A stretch of DNA of 64,000 nucleotides from Sipunculus nudus (GCA_026874595.1 CM049320.1:34756214-34820213), one strand, 5' to 3'; counted from the first letter of the stretch, positions 34,259-46,289 are shown. Numbers and translations are program-made. Notes: generated from the letters alone by a model not told the origin.

Positions 34259-36485
34259 ATGGCCACACCTGGTGCTTTGCGCATGCGCATTAGGAATCGG
34301 GGTACTCAACCTCGTTTTGACAGCTTGTCTTTTCTGCAGTATCATGTAAGTATGTTTCAGATTAAACACATCTTATTGCAAGTTAAATTTAAATTACGTG
34401 AAAATTATGAATTTTCAAAATATTTAAGTAATATATTTGCTGAAGTCGGTACTAGATAGAAAATATAAAAATTTGTAAAAATTACACCTGTTTCATTTAC
34501 CTGACACTGAGAAAAAAACTTTTCAAACTTGTTTGTGGCAAATTTCAGGCGACTGAAAAGAGCTTCAGAGAGCATATACATGAATACCTGTAGTCCTACA
34601 GGTAGGTCAAAAATCATACTGATTAACGGTAACATGTTGGGGTTAAAAGGAATAAAAATTGTAGAGCACAGTATATGAATTTTGGAACGCTGGAAAAGCC
34701 GGGCTTCGAATATTAAATGTAGTATCATTTTCAAAACACCGACTTGTGCCCTGCGCAAAGCCTTATTCGAATTATTGAGCAAGATAAGCATGCAATTTAA
34801 GATTATATAAAGCTCAGCAATACTTTGTTTTTCCAATCTTTTATTTAGAAATTTATCATGCAAGTTGTAGTTACAAGCTTATTGTATTTTAATCATTTAT
34901 TTTAAAAATACTGTATAAATTGTGGTCTATCTTAATTAAGAATGTACTAAGGGAATGAATGCCAATCGTAAGAAACAAAAGGGCCTAGATTCTTTAAGAT
35001 GATTTAAGTATTAGACATCCGTGTGTTTCAGAGGAACGTGGTATAGAAGGAGTTCGACCCAAACGTCCAAGGCATAGTCGTCCTCCTGTGGCACCCCCGC
35101 GTGATCATCATGACAACTTGCGTGATCGGCGAGGCAGCGCGCGTGGTCACCGTGGCAGCGCGCGAGTTCACTCACAACCGGAATGCGACTGTCATGATTT
35201 GTACCATTCTTGGTCTTACAACACAGACCACTCTTACGACTATCCAACTATCGGAGCTTTTCTGGCAAGCTTGAGACATTTATCCCTTCAAACAGACCCA
35301 ACGCAATCTCCAAGCTCCCCGTACGTGCCCTATTGTCCAGACAGCACCGGGAGTTATGCTCCACGAGTTCCTGAATCACCCACAGGGGTTCATGCAGGGT
35401 TGAACAGACAACCTTCATTTCCTCGAAGAAACATCAAGATGGGAACCTTGGTCTCTCCCAGATTTTCAACATCAAACAGCGGTGACAGGTTGCAGAATGC
35501 CGATTCTCCACCAGTTCTTACTGGACAGGAACGGAACTCTGTCTGGGACACAGTAGAAAGGTTTTTAGAAAGCCTGCTGCACCTTGATGGGCGGAATTCA
35601 AAACGGGAGTTTGACCGGTCACCGAAGAGGTCCCGTAACAATTCTGGTTCGAGCGCAAAATCTACTTCAGTGCGATGCGAAAGTGAAACAAGGGGTTCTG
35701 ATAATTCCAATTCATCACACGCATACTTAGACCTGATTGAAGAAGTCGACGAAGAAGAGAGAAAGTATAAACGACGTGAGAATGGCTACGAAACCGCGGC
35801 GCCAGCTTATGATGTTGTAGAAGCAAATCTTAAAACTAACTGCCATCTGAAGTTATCAGACGATCGTTCTCAAACCAGCGCCCAGGAATCAATTTGTGAG
35901 TTTACGGAAATTTCTCCGGAACAACCTCTCGCCTGGGTTGACTCAGTCAAACAGGTTTCAGAGACTACCGATCAAAAGGCACAGGAGGGCTTTGGAGACA
36001 TGAATTATCCGGTTAGGGTTATAGAGGGAGCCTCCTGTACGTCACTTGATGAAAAGAACCCACCATCAAAAACCAAGTCTGAACCAGATCCGGATATGCG
36101 CACTGAAGATGAAGTGAACTTGGAGACCTCGCGTCCGCCGATACCTCCGCGCCTTGTAAAACCTTGTCACGGAAATAAAATGGCCGGAATATGCAGGGGA
36201 AGAAAACATTCACATCGCCATCGTGCTCACTTACACATGCGCAGTCCAAAATGGCGTAGCAAAATGTCACCCGCTTTCACATATGTGATAAATGAAATCC
36301 TGAGTCATTCGCGGTTCCCGATGGAAACAAGGAAATTGTCAGGAGAACGGACTTCTAGGGTAAAGCGGAGGGCGTCATATGAGGAGAAAAGGTCAAGCCA
36401 CCCCGCAAATCATGTGAAAAGGTCCAGCAATCCTGGCCAATCACATAACAAAGAGAGATCATGTGATACATATTTCGATGTTTAG
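34259..36485 (+). CDS. Disordered basic protein with SH3- and PDZ-ligand motifs, unidentified
   Basis: The main exon is certain in outline: 35032 or 35034 to a TAG at 36483-36485, about 483 open codons with no in-frame ATG until about 35438, so coding begins upstream. A candidate first exon is 34239-34345, with ATG at 34259-34261 (MATPGALRMRIRNRGTQPRF) and donor GTAAGT at 34346. Joining in frame needs the less usual acceptor GAG at 35031-35033, so this link is uncertain. The product is Ser/Pro/Arg-rich and mostly disordered, with Arg/His-rich N- and C-terminal parts. It has a short hydrophobic patch (YPTIGAFLASLRHLSL), a repeat-like WDTVERFLESLLHL helix, an acidic DLIEEVDEEERKY segment, an SH3-ligand-like RPPIPPR at 36132-36152, and a C-terminal YFDV that fits a class II PDZ ligand. 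I recognise no family. A scaffold or signalling adaptor is a guess from the motifs. Confidence 0.6.
34278..34289. promoter_or_regulatory. NRF1-type palindrome
   Basis: TGCGCATGCGCA is a perfect 12-base palindrome matching the NRF1 consensus, in an otherwise CpG-poor area. It lies in the candidate first exon of the following gene, compatible with a promoter or early transcribed region. Could also be chance. Confidence 0.45.
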
Positions 36486-37518
36486 TATACATGCACTCTA
36501 TGTCAAATGAATAAGTGTGATCGAATATGTATATCAATTTAAATACAGGGACTTTGTATATAACCTTTGTATTGTATATTACTTTGAACTGCTTTAAAAA
36601 AAAATCACACCCTCATATACATTAAGCAATAATTCTTGAGATGATATTATTGAAGAGAATATGAAATATGATGCAAATACAAATGAACCAAACCGGGAGA
36701 AATACTTGTCAACCCGGTTTGTTACAAGCTACTAGACTGCTATGTTGCCTTGTCCATCGTCCAACCTTCTTGTTATTTTCTCAAAGACTGGGCAGATTTT
36801 CTGAAAAAAAAATATAAAAGCTTTCATACCTTTTGTTCGAAGTGTTCCTTAAAACAAATTTGGTGGTGCTATACCCACATTTATGGAAATGTTTATGCTG
36901 CTTTCGCATAATAATATGGGTAATATGGTAAATACGTGTTGACAAGTGGAAAATGGCGTTCGACACGTGGTCCCAGTGGCATTTAAAACTGGCGACCTAG
37001 TCCCACTTCGAGTAACCCCATGTGTCCTACTTGCCGACCTTCACCTTAATCTACGGCTTTGCCGGATCCAGGGAGTAAAATTTTGAAACCAATATTTTAC
37101 TAGTGTACAAAATAGTTTTTAATTATGATTAAAATTGAACAAATGTGACACGGAAATATATTATATATCATTTTCTGGTTGGTTACTATGACAACCTAGA
37201 CATCCAGTCGGTGGGCCTTCTGTTTGGGTACCGAAAGATTGCAGGTCGTTTGTACTTCTTGACATCTTGGGATCACCAAAAATTCCGGAGGTAGCGAACG
37301 CAGAAAAAGCAAAGCAAGTCTTAGTGTTTGGGTGTTACGTCACCAGGTGTGATACATGGTCAAGACCTGTGATCAGACCAGTGACAGCGGGGTAAAGTGT
37401 ATCCGAATCCAAGTTTTAACCAGCTACACCAAGCTCTTATTGGTTTGATTACAATTCTTGGCCACGTGCCAGGCATGGTGATGAAACCCCGAATAAGTGT
37501 GCAACTGCTGCGTAAAGA
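36486..37518. other. 3' UTR then no gene seen
   Basis: Follows the stop of the disordered-protein gene. Nothing else recognised. Confidence 0.4.
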
Positions 37519-37735
37519 GTCTATATGCATCAAAAATTTTGATTTTGATTTTCATCTTTCAAGAAGATAAAATAATTAAAATTTTATAAGATTACCTTTG
37601 TTATGTAGTGCTTTTGCCTTTAAAACAAAATCATTCTGTTATTATCATGCTTTTCCCTGATCATATGACATTTTTATCTAAACATACAAAAAAGGTAAAA
37701 AAAAAAAAAAAAAAAAAAAAGTCGCCCATAGAGAA
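37519..37735 (-). repeat. Family C interspersed repeat, inverted copy
   Basis: Reads as the reverse complement of the segments at 38097-38350 and 42588-42870. Shared words are TTCAAGAAGATAAAAT, CATGCTTTTCCCT and ATATGACATTTTTATC. Ends in a long poly-A run on the plus strand (about 37697-37720). Confidence 0.6.
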
Positions 37736-38096
37736 CCAAACCTTTTTTAGGGAGCCTAAGGTCTCCCATTTTAATGGTGGCCATAAAAACAATCACAACA
37801 ACATTAGCTATAGTGTGTTCACGTACAATAAAAGAGTTTGTACAGAGGGATGAAGCATATGTTTGTCAAATGTTGGGTAAGGTATATACCATCTTTTATC
37901 TTTTTCTTTTAGAGATACATGTTTGAGTTTACACATTCACGACATTGAAACACCATTATGGTAAAGTAGGTCACGTTGTAACTTTACTGGCTGAGCTTAC
38001 AGTTTCCTGATAGAAAAGTATGTATGTGTGTATTTATCTTAAATACCAGCAAGATCTAAGGCAAAAAAAGTATGGTTCTAAGGGTACTTTCTTCAG

Positions 38097-38350
38097 AAAT
38101 CAGTGCGGGCGAGCGGGCGGGTTTTTTTTATTACCTTTTTTGTATGTTTCGATAAAAATGTCATATGAGCTATGATTAGGGAAAAGCATGATAATAACAT
38201 ATTTTTTTTTCTAAACAGATAAAAGCACTATATATACATAACAAAGGTTAACTTGTATTATTTTATCTTCTTGAAAGATGAAAATGTTTGATGCGAGGGG
38301 TGGGGGGTTAAAATTGACGAGGGCGGTTCCTGAGAACCATACCTTTTTTA
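38097..38350 (+). repeat. Family C interspersed repeat, copy 2
   Basis: Starts TTCAGAAATCAGTGCGGGCG, contains TTGTATGTTTCGATAAAAAT and ends GGCGGTTCCTGAGAACCATA. Together with the inverted copy at 37519-37735 it forms a large imperfect inverted repeat about 830 bases across. Confidence 0.65.
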
Positions 38351-38613
38351 TTTTTGCCTAAGATGTTTGAAACTGTTGTAGCTTTCAATGAGGACTTTTA
38401 TTTCTTCAAACTAGCTTCCATTAGGTCGGGCTCTATGTGTGTGGCCCAGGTTCAAGATGTGATCAGTCTTTGGCATACGATAAAATATAGGATATCTATT
38501 AAAATTAATAATATCAATACTTGCTGCCTTGCGAGACCCATCATGTCACCGAGGCTTCAGTTTAAACAAATATTCGTCACTGGGGCGTATTATACACGAA
38601 GGTATAATTTTCA

Positions 38614-38614
<1 letters not shown>

Positions 38615-38672
<58 letters not shown>
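38615..38672. repeat. (TA)n microsatellite
   Basis: Nearly pure TA run. Open frames across it are repeat artefacts. Confidence 0.9.
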
Positions 38673-38677
<5 letters not shown>

Positions 38678-39015
38678 GTTTTATTTCTTGACATGCCGGG
38701 GTTTAAGTTCTATACATATACTGATGTAAGCTATACGTATACATAAACAAGAAGTTTTGTTGTTCCCTTATATACTTATAAATACTTTCATTTTTTCACA
38801 TATACCTCTTTTAACATAAATGGAACTACTCACCAATTACACAATTACATTTAATTGTAATGTGAAATCTTTTATTAAGATATACAGTACGCGCATGTGA
38901 AAGATACATTCGTATCTTATTCAGACTTCGTGATCTGATCTAGGTATTAATTTCACAAATACGACCATCCCCGAAAAAAATTTGATCATGCAGTCCCCAG
39001 CGTGGTCTAAATTGT

Positions 39016-39016
<1 letters not shown>

Positions 39017-39056
<40 letters not shown>
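39017..39056. repeat. (GA)n microsatellite
   Basis: Uninterrupted GA run of about 40 bases. Confidence 0.9.
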
Positions 39057-39058
<2 letters not shown>

Positions 39059-40270
39059 GACCAGGCGAAATATCGGACCAAGGCCGTTAAGTCATATCCA
39101 AAATTTACAGTAACATCATGCGTAACAAACTGTAAAAAAAAGTCCAAGAGATATCGGAAAACAATATTGAATATAGTATGTAAATACTACATATGTTTGT
39201 GGATATGATACTGTTTTTATTGTTGCGTTATATTTATTGTTTTCATGACTTAATAAATGCAAATTTAATGTAAAGCATTTTCATTCTTGTTTTAAAACGA
39301 CAGGCCTAATAGATAATAATATATTTTATTTCTTTTGGATAAATAAAAAATTAAGTCTTCAAGTCCTTTTTGTCACAATGAAACTCCAGCAATTGTTAGA
39401 TACACATGAATAGAGAGCTCATGCATGTTAGCACAAGGACCTCTGTATCTCTATTTAATATAATCAACCCGCACTTCCACAGATAACATTTTAAAAGTGA
39501 AAGTGCTGGTCTTGATAATTTTGAATACACGCAGAGCTGATCATCAGCACGTAGTGGCTCTCGCTGAGGAGGAAGGATGAGTCACGCTGTGGATGTTTAC
39601 AGACCTGTTTCAGCAACAAGATGATTGATTTCCTGGAAGTTTCCTGGTGTAAATGCATGATGCTGACTTACGTGGGATATACAAAGCTCTGTGTACTCAA
39701 ATAGGCACAAAGATTAGATATACATGTATATTTGATAAGAGTCGAAATGAAACTGGTATTTAAGAGAGTAAATGTTGGCAATAAATATATGTGAAATAAT
39801 TGGTAGATCCGATAATATTTATTAGAATTACTTGTTCAGTGTCTACTAAATGCATATTGTTGCCATCTCGCGTTTTATCTCTTAAATGACTAAAAGCGTC
39901 TCAAAGCGGCATACCGAAAATAAAAATACGAGAAAAATACACAATTTGATCTTAAATCACCAAAACGTCCGAAATTTCTCCGAATTTTTTTTTTATTGTT
40001 ATCATTCAACAGAAACATACTGTATTGTCAGTTCTTAAAATCACGTGATAGTTTAAACCTGACTTGCTCTTATCGGGCAACTCATTTGTGCAATATAGGA
40101 ATGCTAGTTGGTTTGACTACCAGTGAAGGAGGGGGGGGGGGGGGCATGGCTTTAATCAATTACAATATGTATAACTACATCCGTATCTGCATGGGTGAGA
40201 CTTTGGTGTGTAGAAGGCACTCGGAGCCTGAAACCGTCTCCCAATAAGAAATGCTCATTGCTTAATGATT
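39057..40270. other. No gene seen; poly-G tract
   Basis: AT-rich, with a GGAGGGGG... run near 40128-40144. A TGAGTCAC (AP-1-type) word lies near 39578, unsupported as a functional site. Confidence 0.35.
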
Positions 40271-40271
40271 T

Positions 40272-40375
40272 GCATTGCCTTGCTTAGACATGCAGCAGGA
40301 GCGCTGCATTATTACAAGATTACCCCAAAGGTTGCTGGCTCGAAGTGGCCCGGAGAGAACACAGGGCAGATATGT
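40272..40375 (+). mobile_element. Decayed tRNA-derived SINE head
   Basis: ATGCAGCAGGAGCGCTGCAT followed after about 25 bases by AGGTTGCTGGCTCGAAGTGG resembles the D-arm to T-arm order of a tRNA with a degraded A box and B box (GGCTCGAAGTGG). No clear body or tail. Confidence 0.4.
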
Positions 40376-40859
40376 TTTCCTTCTAACCACTACTGTTCGA
40401 TTTATGCTTATCAATGTGTCCGAAGTGTATTTTACATATGCTTTCGCTTAAAATAATCTTCTATTTATGATGAATACGACATTTTTAGCCGCAATATGAT
40501 AATGTTATCGTTAAATAGAATGTTTCTATTTTAATCAAAGGATCTTCCAAGTGTCACATCACTGGGTATGTGAACTTCCAGATTCTGTCAGTCAGTCAAA
40601 ATAACAGGCAGAGCAGACATTAACACACCAAAAAAATAATAATAACAAATAAATGGGTTACAGAATTCGGGGGTGGGGGGTGGGAAGGGGTGTCATCAGC
40701 ACAAATATCACAATAATCACGTCCAATTAGCCTCATGACACTAATCCTCCTAACACAGACGCAGTTCCAAATGTTCAAGGTCACATAACCTCTCTCTCTC
40801 ACATGACATCTAGGCGTTCTGGTTGTCTCTGGCGTAATCCATGTGTACACGGAGGATAG

Positions 40860-41560
40860 TCCAATATTAGCGTAGTACACATGGTCACAACGCACACAAC
40901 TGTTTCATACTGCGGTATAACTGTTAATCGTCCGTAAAACACAATTCGTGTGCCGCACACCGAATGTTCCTGTGAAACCGTGAAACAACGGCTCTTTCAG
41001 CTTCAGTTTACTGTAGCCCTCTAGTTACCGGCTACCGAACAAACCACTCTCTAGCGAAATTCAGCACCATCACAGTTTCGCGTCAAGACAAAGTCTCCTT
41101 GCCTGTTCCTGGGAGGGCGCACCATCACAAGAATACAGAGTCCTTCGACAGACAACATCACTGTCTCGGAAGTACTTTACAGATATAGTATCAACAAGGT
41201 GGCCTTCCTCAGACGTGGAATGTCAATAACTACTGACGCGATCGCCAATCTGGACACACAGAAGATAGCAGACCAGCCGGTGGGACTGCTGAAGCACGCC
41301 TATAGGTGACGCCACACTCACGAAGCGCCCCGGCTCTTCTCGAGATAGCTGGGATTCACGCCTTATGTGAGACTCCTTAGGTCATAACTCCCGCTAGACT
41401 TCTCCGCCAATCAGCACTTCCATCCGCGATGTCCGTTGTCAATACATCAACCTAACGTAGACACGCCCCAAGGAAGGTTTCGTGGGAAAACAATCCTTGG
41501 AAAATTTGCAGACAAGACGTCGCCACAGTTCCTATTGAAACCGCCATACAAAATCGGTTC
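40860..41560. promoter_or_regulatory. CpG-rich patch with CCAAT boxes
   Basis: CpG frequency is visibly higher than in neighbouring sequence (GACGCGATCGCC, GACGCCACACTCACG, CGCGATGTCCG), with CGCCAAT at about 41249 and CCGCCAATCAGC at about 41405. Could be a promoter or an element end. No transcript is supported. Confidence 0.3.
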
Positions 41561-41639
41561 TCATGAGTCTATGTTAAATAGAAATGAACATTACAGGCTG
41601 CAGGTGGCGTATACTGATTGCTAAACTGCATTTGATATT

Positions 41640-42587
41640 TACATCAAATGAACCACGTGTTCTTCCTAACTGGGTTTTTCACGCTTATGGCTAAACATGA
41701 TATTACATAAAAGAAATTAATAAAACTCGAAAAAAAAAAACAATTATCTGGTCATACTCCCTATACCTAAAGTCACAGTCCTCTGGTGCCATTAGGGCTC
41801 TCGCACAGCGCATGCTTTACTATGACTTATCATAGATCTAGCTTTGACTATAGTCGGACGGAGTTAATATGCTAATCAGAACAAACCTCGTGTATCCATT
41901 ATTTTAAAACTGTCACGCAAATTGAGTTGCATCACCCCTGGATGTAATACAAGTACATTTGAACGCACAGTTAGGACAAAGGAAATACATGCCGCATGCG
42001 GGACAAAGTGGGTTATATGGTGCAGACACAGTGCAATATGAAAACTAAAAACTAAAATTACTCTTTTCACAATATAGAGAAAAAGGGAACACGCATGATT
42101 AAAAATTAATTTAAATAAAATTAGTATTATTCTTAAATGGAGGAAAAATATTCTTTCAGAACTCGTTTAAATGTTGATATTGCACAATAAGGATCAGTTT
42201 CTTTAATAATATTGTTACAAATTCCAACCCCTCTTAATTGTAGACTGTAGACTGCAGTTTTACATCCTGGCACATGGAAAAATGCATTCTTCTTTGTCCT
42301 GTAATGGTGTTCATCTAAGGTTTTACAAAATAATTCATATACAAATATAGGTAACTTTCATAATTATCATTATTCATAAATATACCAACACTATAATTGT
42401 AGATATTTTCTACAGTTATTAATCTGAGGGAACCAAACTGATCATGTGTGAATGTGTGTGAATTATTAATTACTGTAATTAATACTGGCCGTAGAAATAA
42501 AAAAAATATTACCAGAAGAATTTGTATATAGTTGACAGTTATATACAATTAAGATAACTAAGGCCAAAATAAAAAAAAGTTTGATTC
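41640..42587. other. No gene seen
   Basis: AT-rich; no supported exon or element. Confidence 0.4.
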
Positions 42588-42870
42588 CCAGGCACTTTTT
42601 CCAGAAATCAATGCGGGCGAGCATTTTTTTAACCTTTTTTTGTATGTTTCGATAAAAGTGTCATATGATAAAGGAAAAACATGCTTTTTGCTAAACAGGT
42701 AAAAACACTACAAAACAAATGAGATTTTATCAAAATTGTATAATTTTTCTTCTTGAAAGAAATGTCAGAGCTGCTGGAGCTAAAAAGTGGTAAGTTTCTC
42801 TTGAAAATAAAAAAAAAATTGATGCGGGGGTTTAAAATTAATGCGGGCGGATCCTGAGAACATTACCTTT
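42588..42870 (+). repeat. Family C interspersed repeat, copy 3
   Basis: CACTTTTTCCAGAAATCAAT then GCGGGCGAGC at the left, TTGTATGTTTCGATAAAAGT in the middle, and GCGGGCGGATCCTGAGAACA at the right: same order as 38097-38350. Confidence 0.65.
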
Positions 42871-43065
42871 TTTTTGGCCTAACGGGACCGTCATTTAACA
42901 ATTCATGAGTGTTACAAGACCAATATTCCTCGTTTCGTATTATACTTCTGTACTTCATAAAACATTTTTTTTATTTACTCAATGTTAATTTGTTAAATGA
43001 TGTTATTGTCTGAATGGAATACGGTACAAAGAATTTATATTCAATCACCGTATAATGAACATATT

Positions 43066-43413
43066 CAGTGAAATCGGTTTGAAAAGACCACAAGAGGTCT
43101 TAATTCACAGGTGGTCTTATATTAGACAGGTCAGTTTTAATGTGAATGCGTTCGGTTCACTCAAGGCTGGTCTTAATAGACAGGTGTTCTTAATAGACAG
43201 GTGGTCTTAAAAGACAGGTGGTCTTAAAAGACAGGTGGTCTTATTAGATAGGTGGTCTTACAAGATAGGTGGTCTTAATAGACAGGTGGTCATATTAGAC
43301 AGGTGGTTTTATTAGACAGATGGTCTTTTTAGACAGGTGGTCTCATTAGATAGGTGGTATTAATAGACAGGTAGTCTTATCAGCAAGGGTGGTCGTTCAG
43401 ACATATTTCACGG
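43066..43413. mobile_element. Family B MITE relative with an internal 17-bp minisatellite
   Basis: The left end CAGTGAAATCGGTTTGAAAA and the inverted right end (reverse complement CCGTGAAATATGTCTGAACG) resemble family B ends. Between them, about 43168-43396 holds about 13 copies of a 17-bp unit TCTTAATAGACAGGTGG. The unit is the inverted form of the family's own subterminal GACCACCT/TAAGACCA words. Confidence 0.6.
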
Positions 43414-44540
43414 TATTTTACAATTCGACACTAAAATTTTGAAAACCACCCAGACTATCATGACTATTATTTACATTCTTTAATTAGAGCCTAACGTTGA
43501 TATTTGGTATAGAGTTGAGCCCTTTATTTCAACGTGTACATCACATTGAAACAAAAATAAAATGTGACATATATGAGTATTCTATAACAGTGAAATAAAT
43601 AGAATAAATTAAGTTATTTGAAGCACTGTTAATGTTTACGATACCATTCCAATCTTTTACACATTTTAGTCAACCTGTCAAATAAATTTACTTATTTCTC
43701 TTTCAATTGTAAAGTGCCTATAAGTTTTTTTTCTTTATAAACTACGTCAACGAAAAAGGCAACGTCCAAGTATATTGAAAATTTCAGGCAATATACAAAA
43801 TGGCCTATTGACAAACTAACTGATAAACATATTTCGCAAATGATGCAGAATTCAACTTGATTTATCTTAATTAGCAAACTTAAACAAGGCTGAATTAGGT
43901 GCTTGATTTCAAATAAAATCATTCCATTCAATTATAACTATCCCACGTCCTGTTCCTGTATTTAGTTTGTTCGTAAACAAAAGAGAATTTGTTCCAAATA
44001 AAAGCTCGCAAATTTGCTGTAATTTTTGCACCAGCTCCGGCAGCACTACCATGGTTGTACGTAGCGCCACCTGTTAAGAGAAATAAACTGCATTTCTTGC
44101 CTTCCCTCCGTTATTGAACTGTGAAAAAGACGTTCATGCAGTGAAACAAGTCTTTCTCACTGTGGTAGATACTTTAATGTTGATAAGGTCTAATTTTAGT
44201 AGTACTGTTGGTAATAATAAAATTTCATCACTCTTTCACACTGTTTTAATACTGAGGTTATCAAACTATAACCTCAACAACAGCATTTAATAAATATATG
44301 TGTATGATGAGATGCAGTCGATTTAAAGAATAATTTTAGGTTTTATTAATGTTAGTTATCATTCCCCTTTTATGTTTACATAATTTTTTAGGTATCTGCT
44401 GCATAAAACAACTGACAATATTTAATGCAAAGTCAGTGCATGGACATTTTAAAAATCAAATTTAAACCTTATTGCTAAAAAAATTGAGTGACGTGCTTTC
44501 ATAAGTTACTAACGGGTATATTTAACAGAAAACAACAATT
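43414..44540. other. No gene seen
   Basis: AT-rich; no exon, RNA gene or element supported. Confidence 0.4.
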
Positions 44541-44544
44541 GTGT

Positions 44545-44722
44545 AATTTAATTTCATGATGGGTAGATTTTGATTTAAAAAAAAAAACAAATTTGTTTCA
44601 CAAATATGTAATTTCATGATGAGTAGATTTAGATAAAAAAAAAACAAATTTGTTTCACAAATATGTAATTTCATGATGGGTAGATTTTGATTAAAAAAAA
44701 AATTGTTTCACAAATATATTAA
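44545..44722 (+). repeat. About 65-bp tandem triplication
   Basis: Three copies of TAATTTCATGATGGGTAGAT plus a poly-A run and CAAATTTGTTTCACAAATAT; the third copy is shortened in the poly-A part. Confidence 0.85.
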
Positions 44723-44839
44723 TTACTCTAACTTCACGCCAAAAAAAAATCTTCTAGTATTAACTCACACTGCGCAGACTCGGAGTAGAAACAACCTCTG
44801 GCGGAAGGGTGGCATTAACTGGACTGAGAACCAGTCTAA

Positions 44840-45246
44840 TCAAAGAAACTTAGACTGGTTCCTGCTCAGAATCTGTTCTTCCGGCAATGTATTGGTTAAA
44901 CAATAGCTAGGGGTACCAATCAACGGGAGTTCATCCCAGCAGGCTGTCAAAACATCGCCAGGAACAGACACAGGACCGGGCTTCAGGGAGAGAACCTGGA
45001 AATAACCAAGTAAGCTAGATTTTACAGCGTATATGTTAGTTATACCTCATATCTATACAACGGCAATCTGCCATCTTGAGAGGTTTTGCATTCTATGGTG
45101 CAGAAAAGCTTGCATGATGAGTTATGAATATGATTGACATCACACAGTTTAGCATAGCAGTCAGCAGCACAGGCCTCGGTGCTGGGCAGTTGTCGTGGCA
45201 CAGTCTCTTTTTTTTTTATTTTTAGATCTTTAGTGTTGTGACTCAT
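44840..45246 (-). CDS. Possible two-exon small gene with a GM2-activator-like segment
   Basis: Minus strand: ATG at 45246, 67 codons to a donor at 45046/45045 (GAG then GTATAA), a 50-base intron, acceptor CAG at 44998-44996, then 51 codons to TGA at 44842-44840; phases agree, giving 118 residues. The first exon has a Lys-rich start and six Cys within about 30 residues (CAADCYAKLC ... CKLFCTIECK). The second begins VLSLKPGPVSVPGDV, which resembles the segment near the N-terminus of GM2 activator, a lysosomal lipid-binding protein (about 8 of 14 identical to the human stretch as I recall it). After that the likeness stops, and a 12-bp hairpin lies in the coding part. A fragment or relic of a GM2-activator gene is more likely than a working gene. 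Confidence 0.3.
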
Positions 45247-45534
45247 AACTCAGGCCGGGTAAATGCCCTATGCCTGCTGTGAGCTTACACCAGTCCTTAC
45301 TAGATTCAGAGGGCTATCAATATTGACATTAAATTGTGATGAGCTTATGAAGTTATGAGTCATCATAGAGGTCTATATTAAGACTATAATGATTATATTA
45401 TAGAACGTATGTGCAGAGTTGTTTAATCCTTATTAATTAATGGGTGTGATTTGATCAGTAAACCAATCAAATAACTAGATAAGATTTAGTGGCAATCAGT
45501 CACCCAAACGTCAATTTTTAATGAGCTGAAGATT

Positions 45535-45840
45535 GTTGGTGTGGTATCCCCATTTAATCGGACTCAATGTTATTAGGCCCTGCCATATATTGAGTCCGAT
45601 AGCTATATAGTGAGAGTTACTGCAATATAAGCCACAGAACATGCAACAGATCCATTGCATCTGCTTTGACTGCCTGTTTATGGCCAAGCAACAAGACACA
45701 GGATAACACCATTTTAACACCAATAAGTATGTGTTTCATGGTTTCGATAGCAACTAAAAGTAAACTTGGATCATCATTTTTAAACATTTACTACCTTTTA
45801 ATAAGAGGCATTTTAGCAAGTTTAGTTAGTAGGGACAGAA
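45535..45840 (+). repeat. Long direct repeat, copy 1
   Basis: Shares ATATTGAGTCYGATAGCT, TTGACTGCCTGTTTA, ACACCAATAAG and AACTTGGATCATCATTTT, in order and spacing, with 47785-48020. About 230 bases match at perhaps 80-85%. Confidence 0.75.
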
Positions 45841-46289
45841 AAGAACAGTTGAATTTTTGGGCCAATTAATATTTCAATTATAATGAAAATAGTCTGTTAC
45901 TCTGCTTCTTATAAGATGTCTTCATGTCAGGTGACTTGGACGTACAGGATACGTGCTGCTCATCTTTAGCTATAAATGGTTATACATCTTCCAAAAGAAT
46001 GTTTATACCTTGATCTTTGCTTATTTAACTTAAACAGGCATCAACAGTATTAATTAATAAAATAATTAAGAAAAATTGTACTTCTTTGTCCTACCTATGC
46101 CATAGGCGCCATTTGCCAGTATAATTATCGAATGGACGGTTTTGGCGAACCCAAACTATCTCTGGAGATGGTTTCTCCAAAACCAGTTTCAGTTTCACTA
46201 TTATTGAGTGGACAGTTTCCCAAATATAGCTAACCACAACCAGTTTCTAATTTTTCGGAGGGCCCTATACTAGACCAGTTGAAAACTTC

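Noticed and set aside
34405-34863. 152-codon minus-strand open frame
   Set aside because: No ATG at its start (opens at TTG), hydrophobic AT-driven composition, no motif or splice context; opposite the candidate 5' region of the disordered-protein gene.
41436-41624. 62-codon frame in the CpG-rich patch
   Set aside because: Starts at a non-ATG codon, weak donor only, no recognised domain.
45535-45840. Direct repeats 45535 and 47785 as LTRs of one element
   Set aside because: No TG...CA ends, primer site or coding interior; the 2-kb interior holds an unrelated minisatellite.
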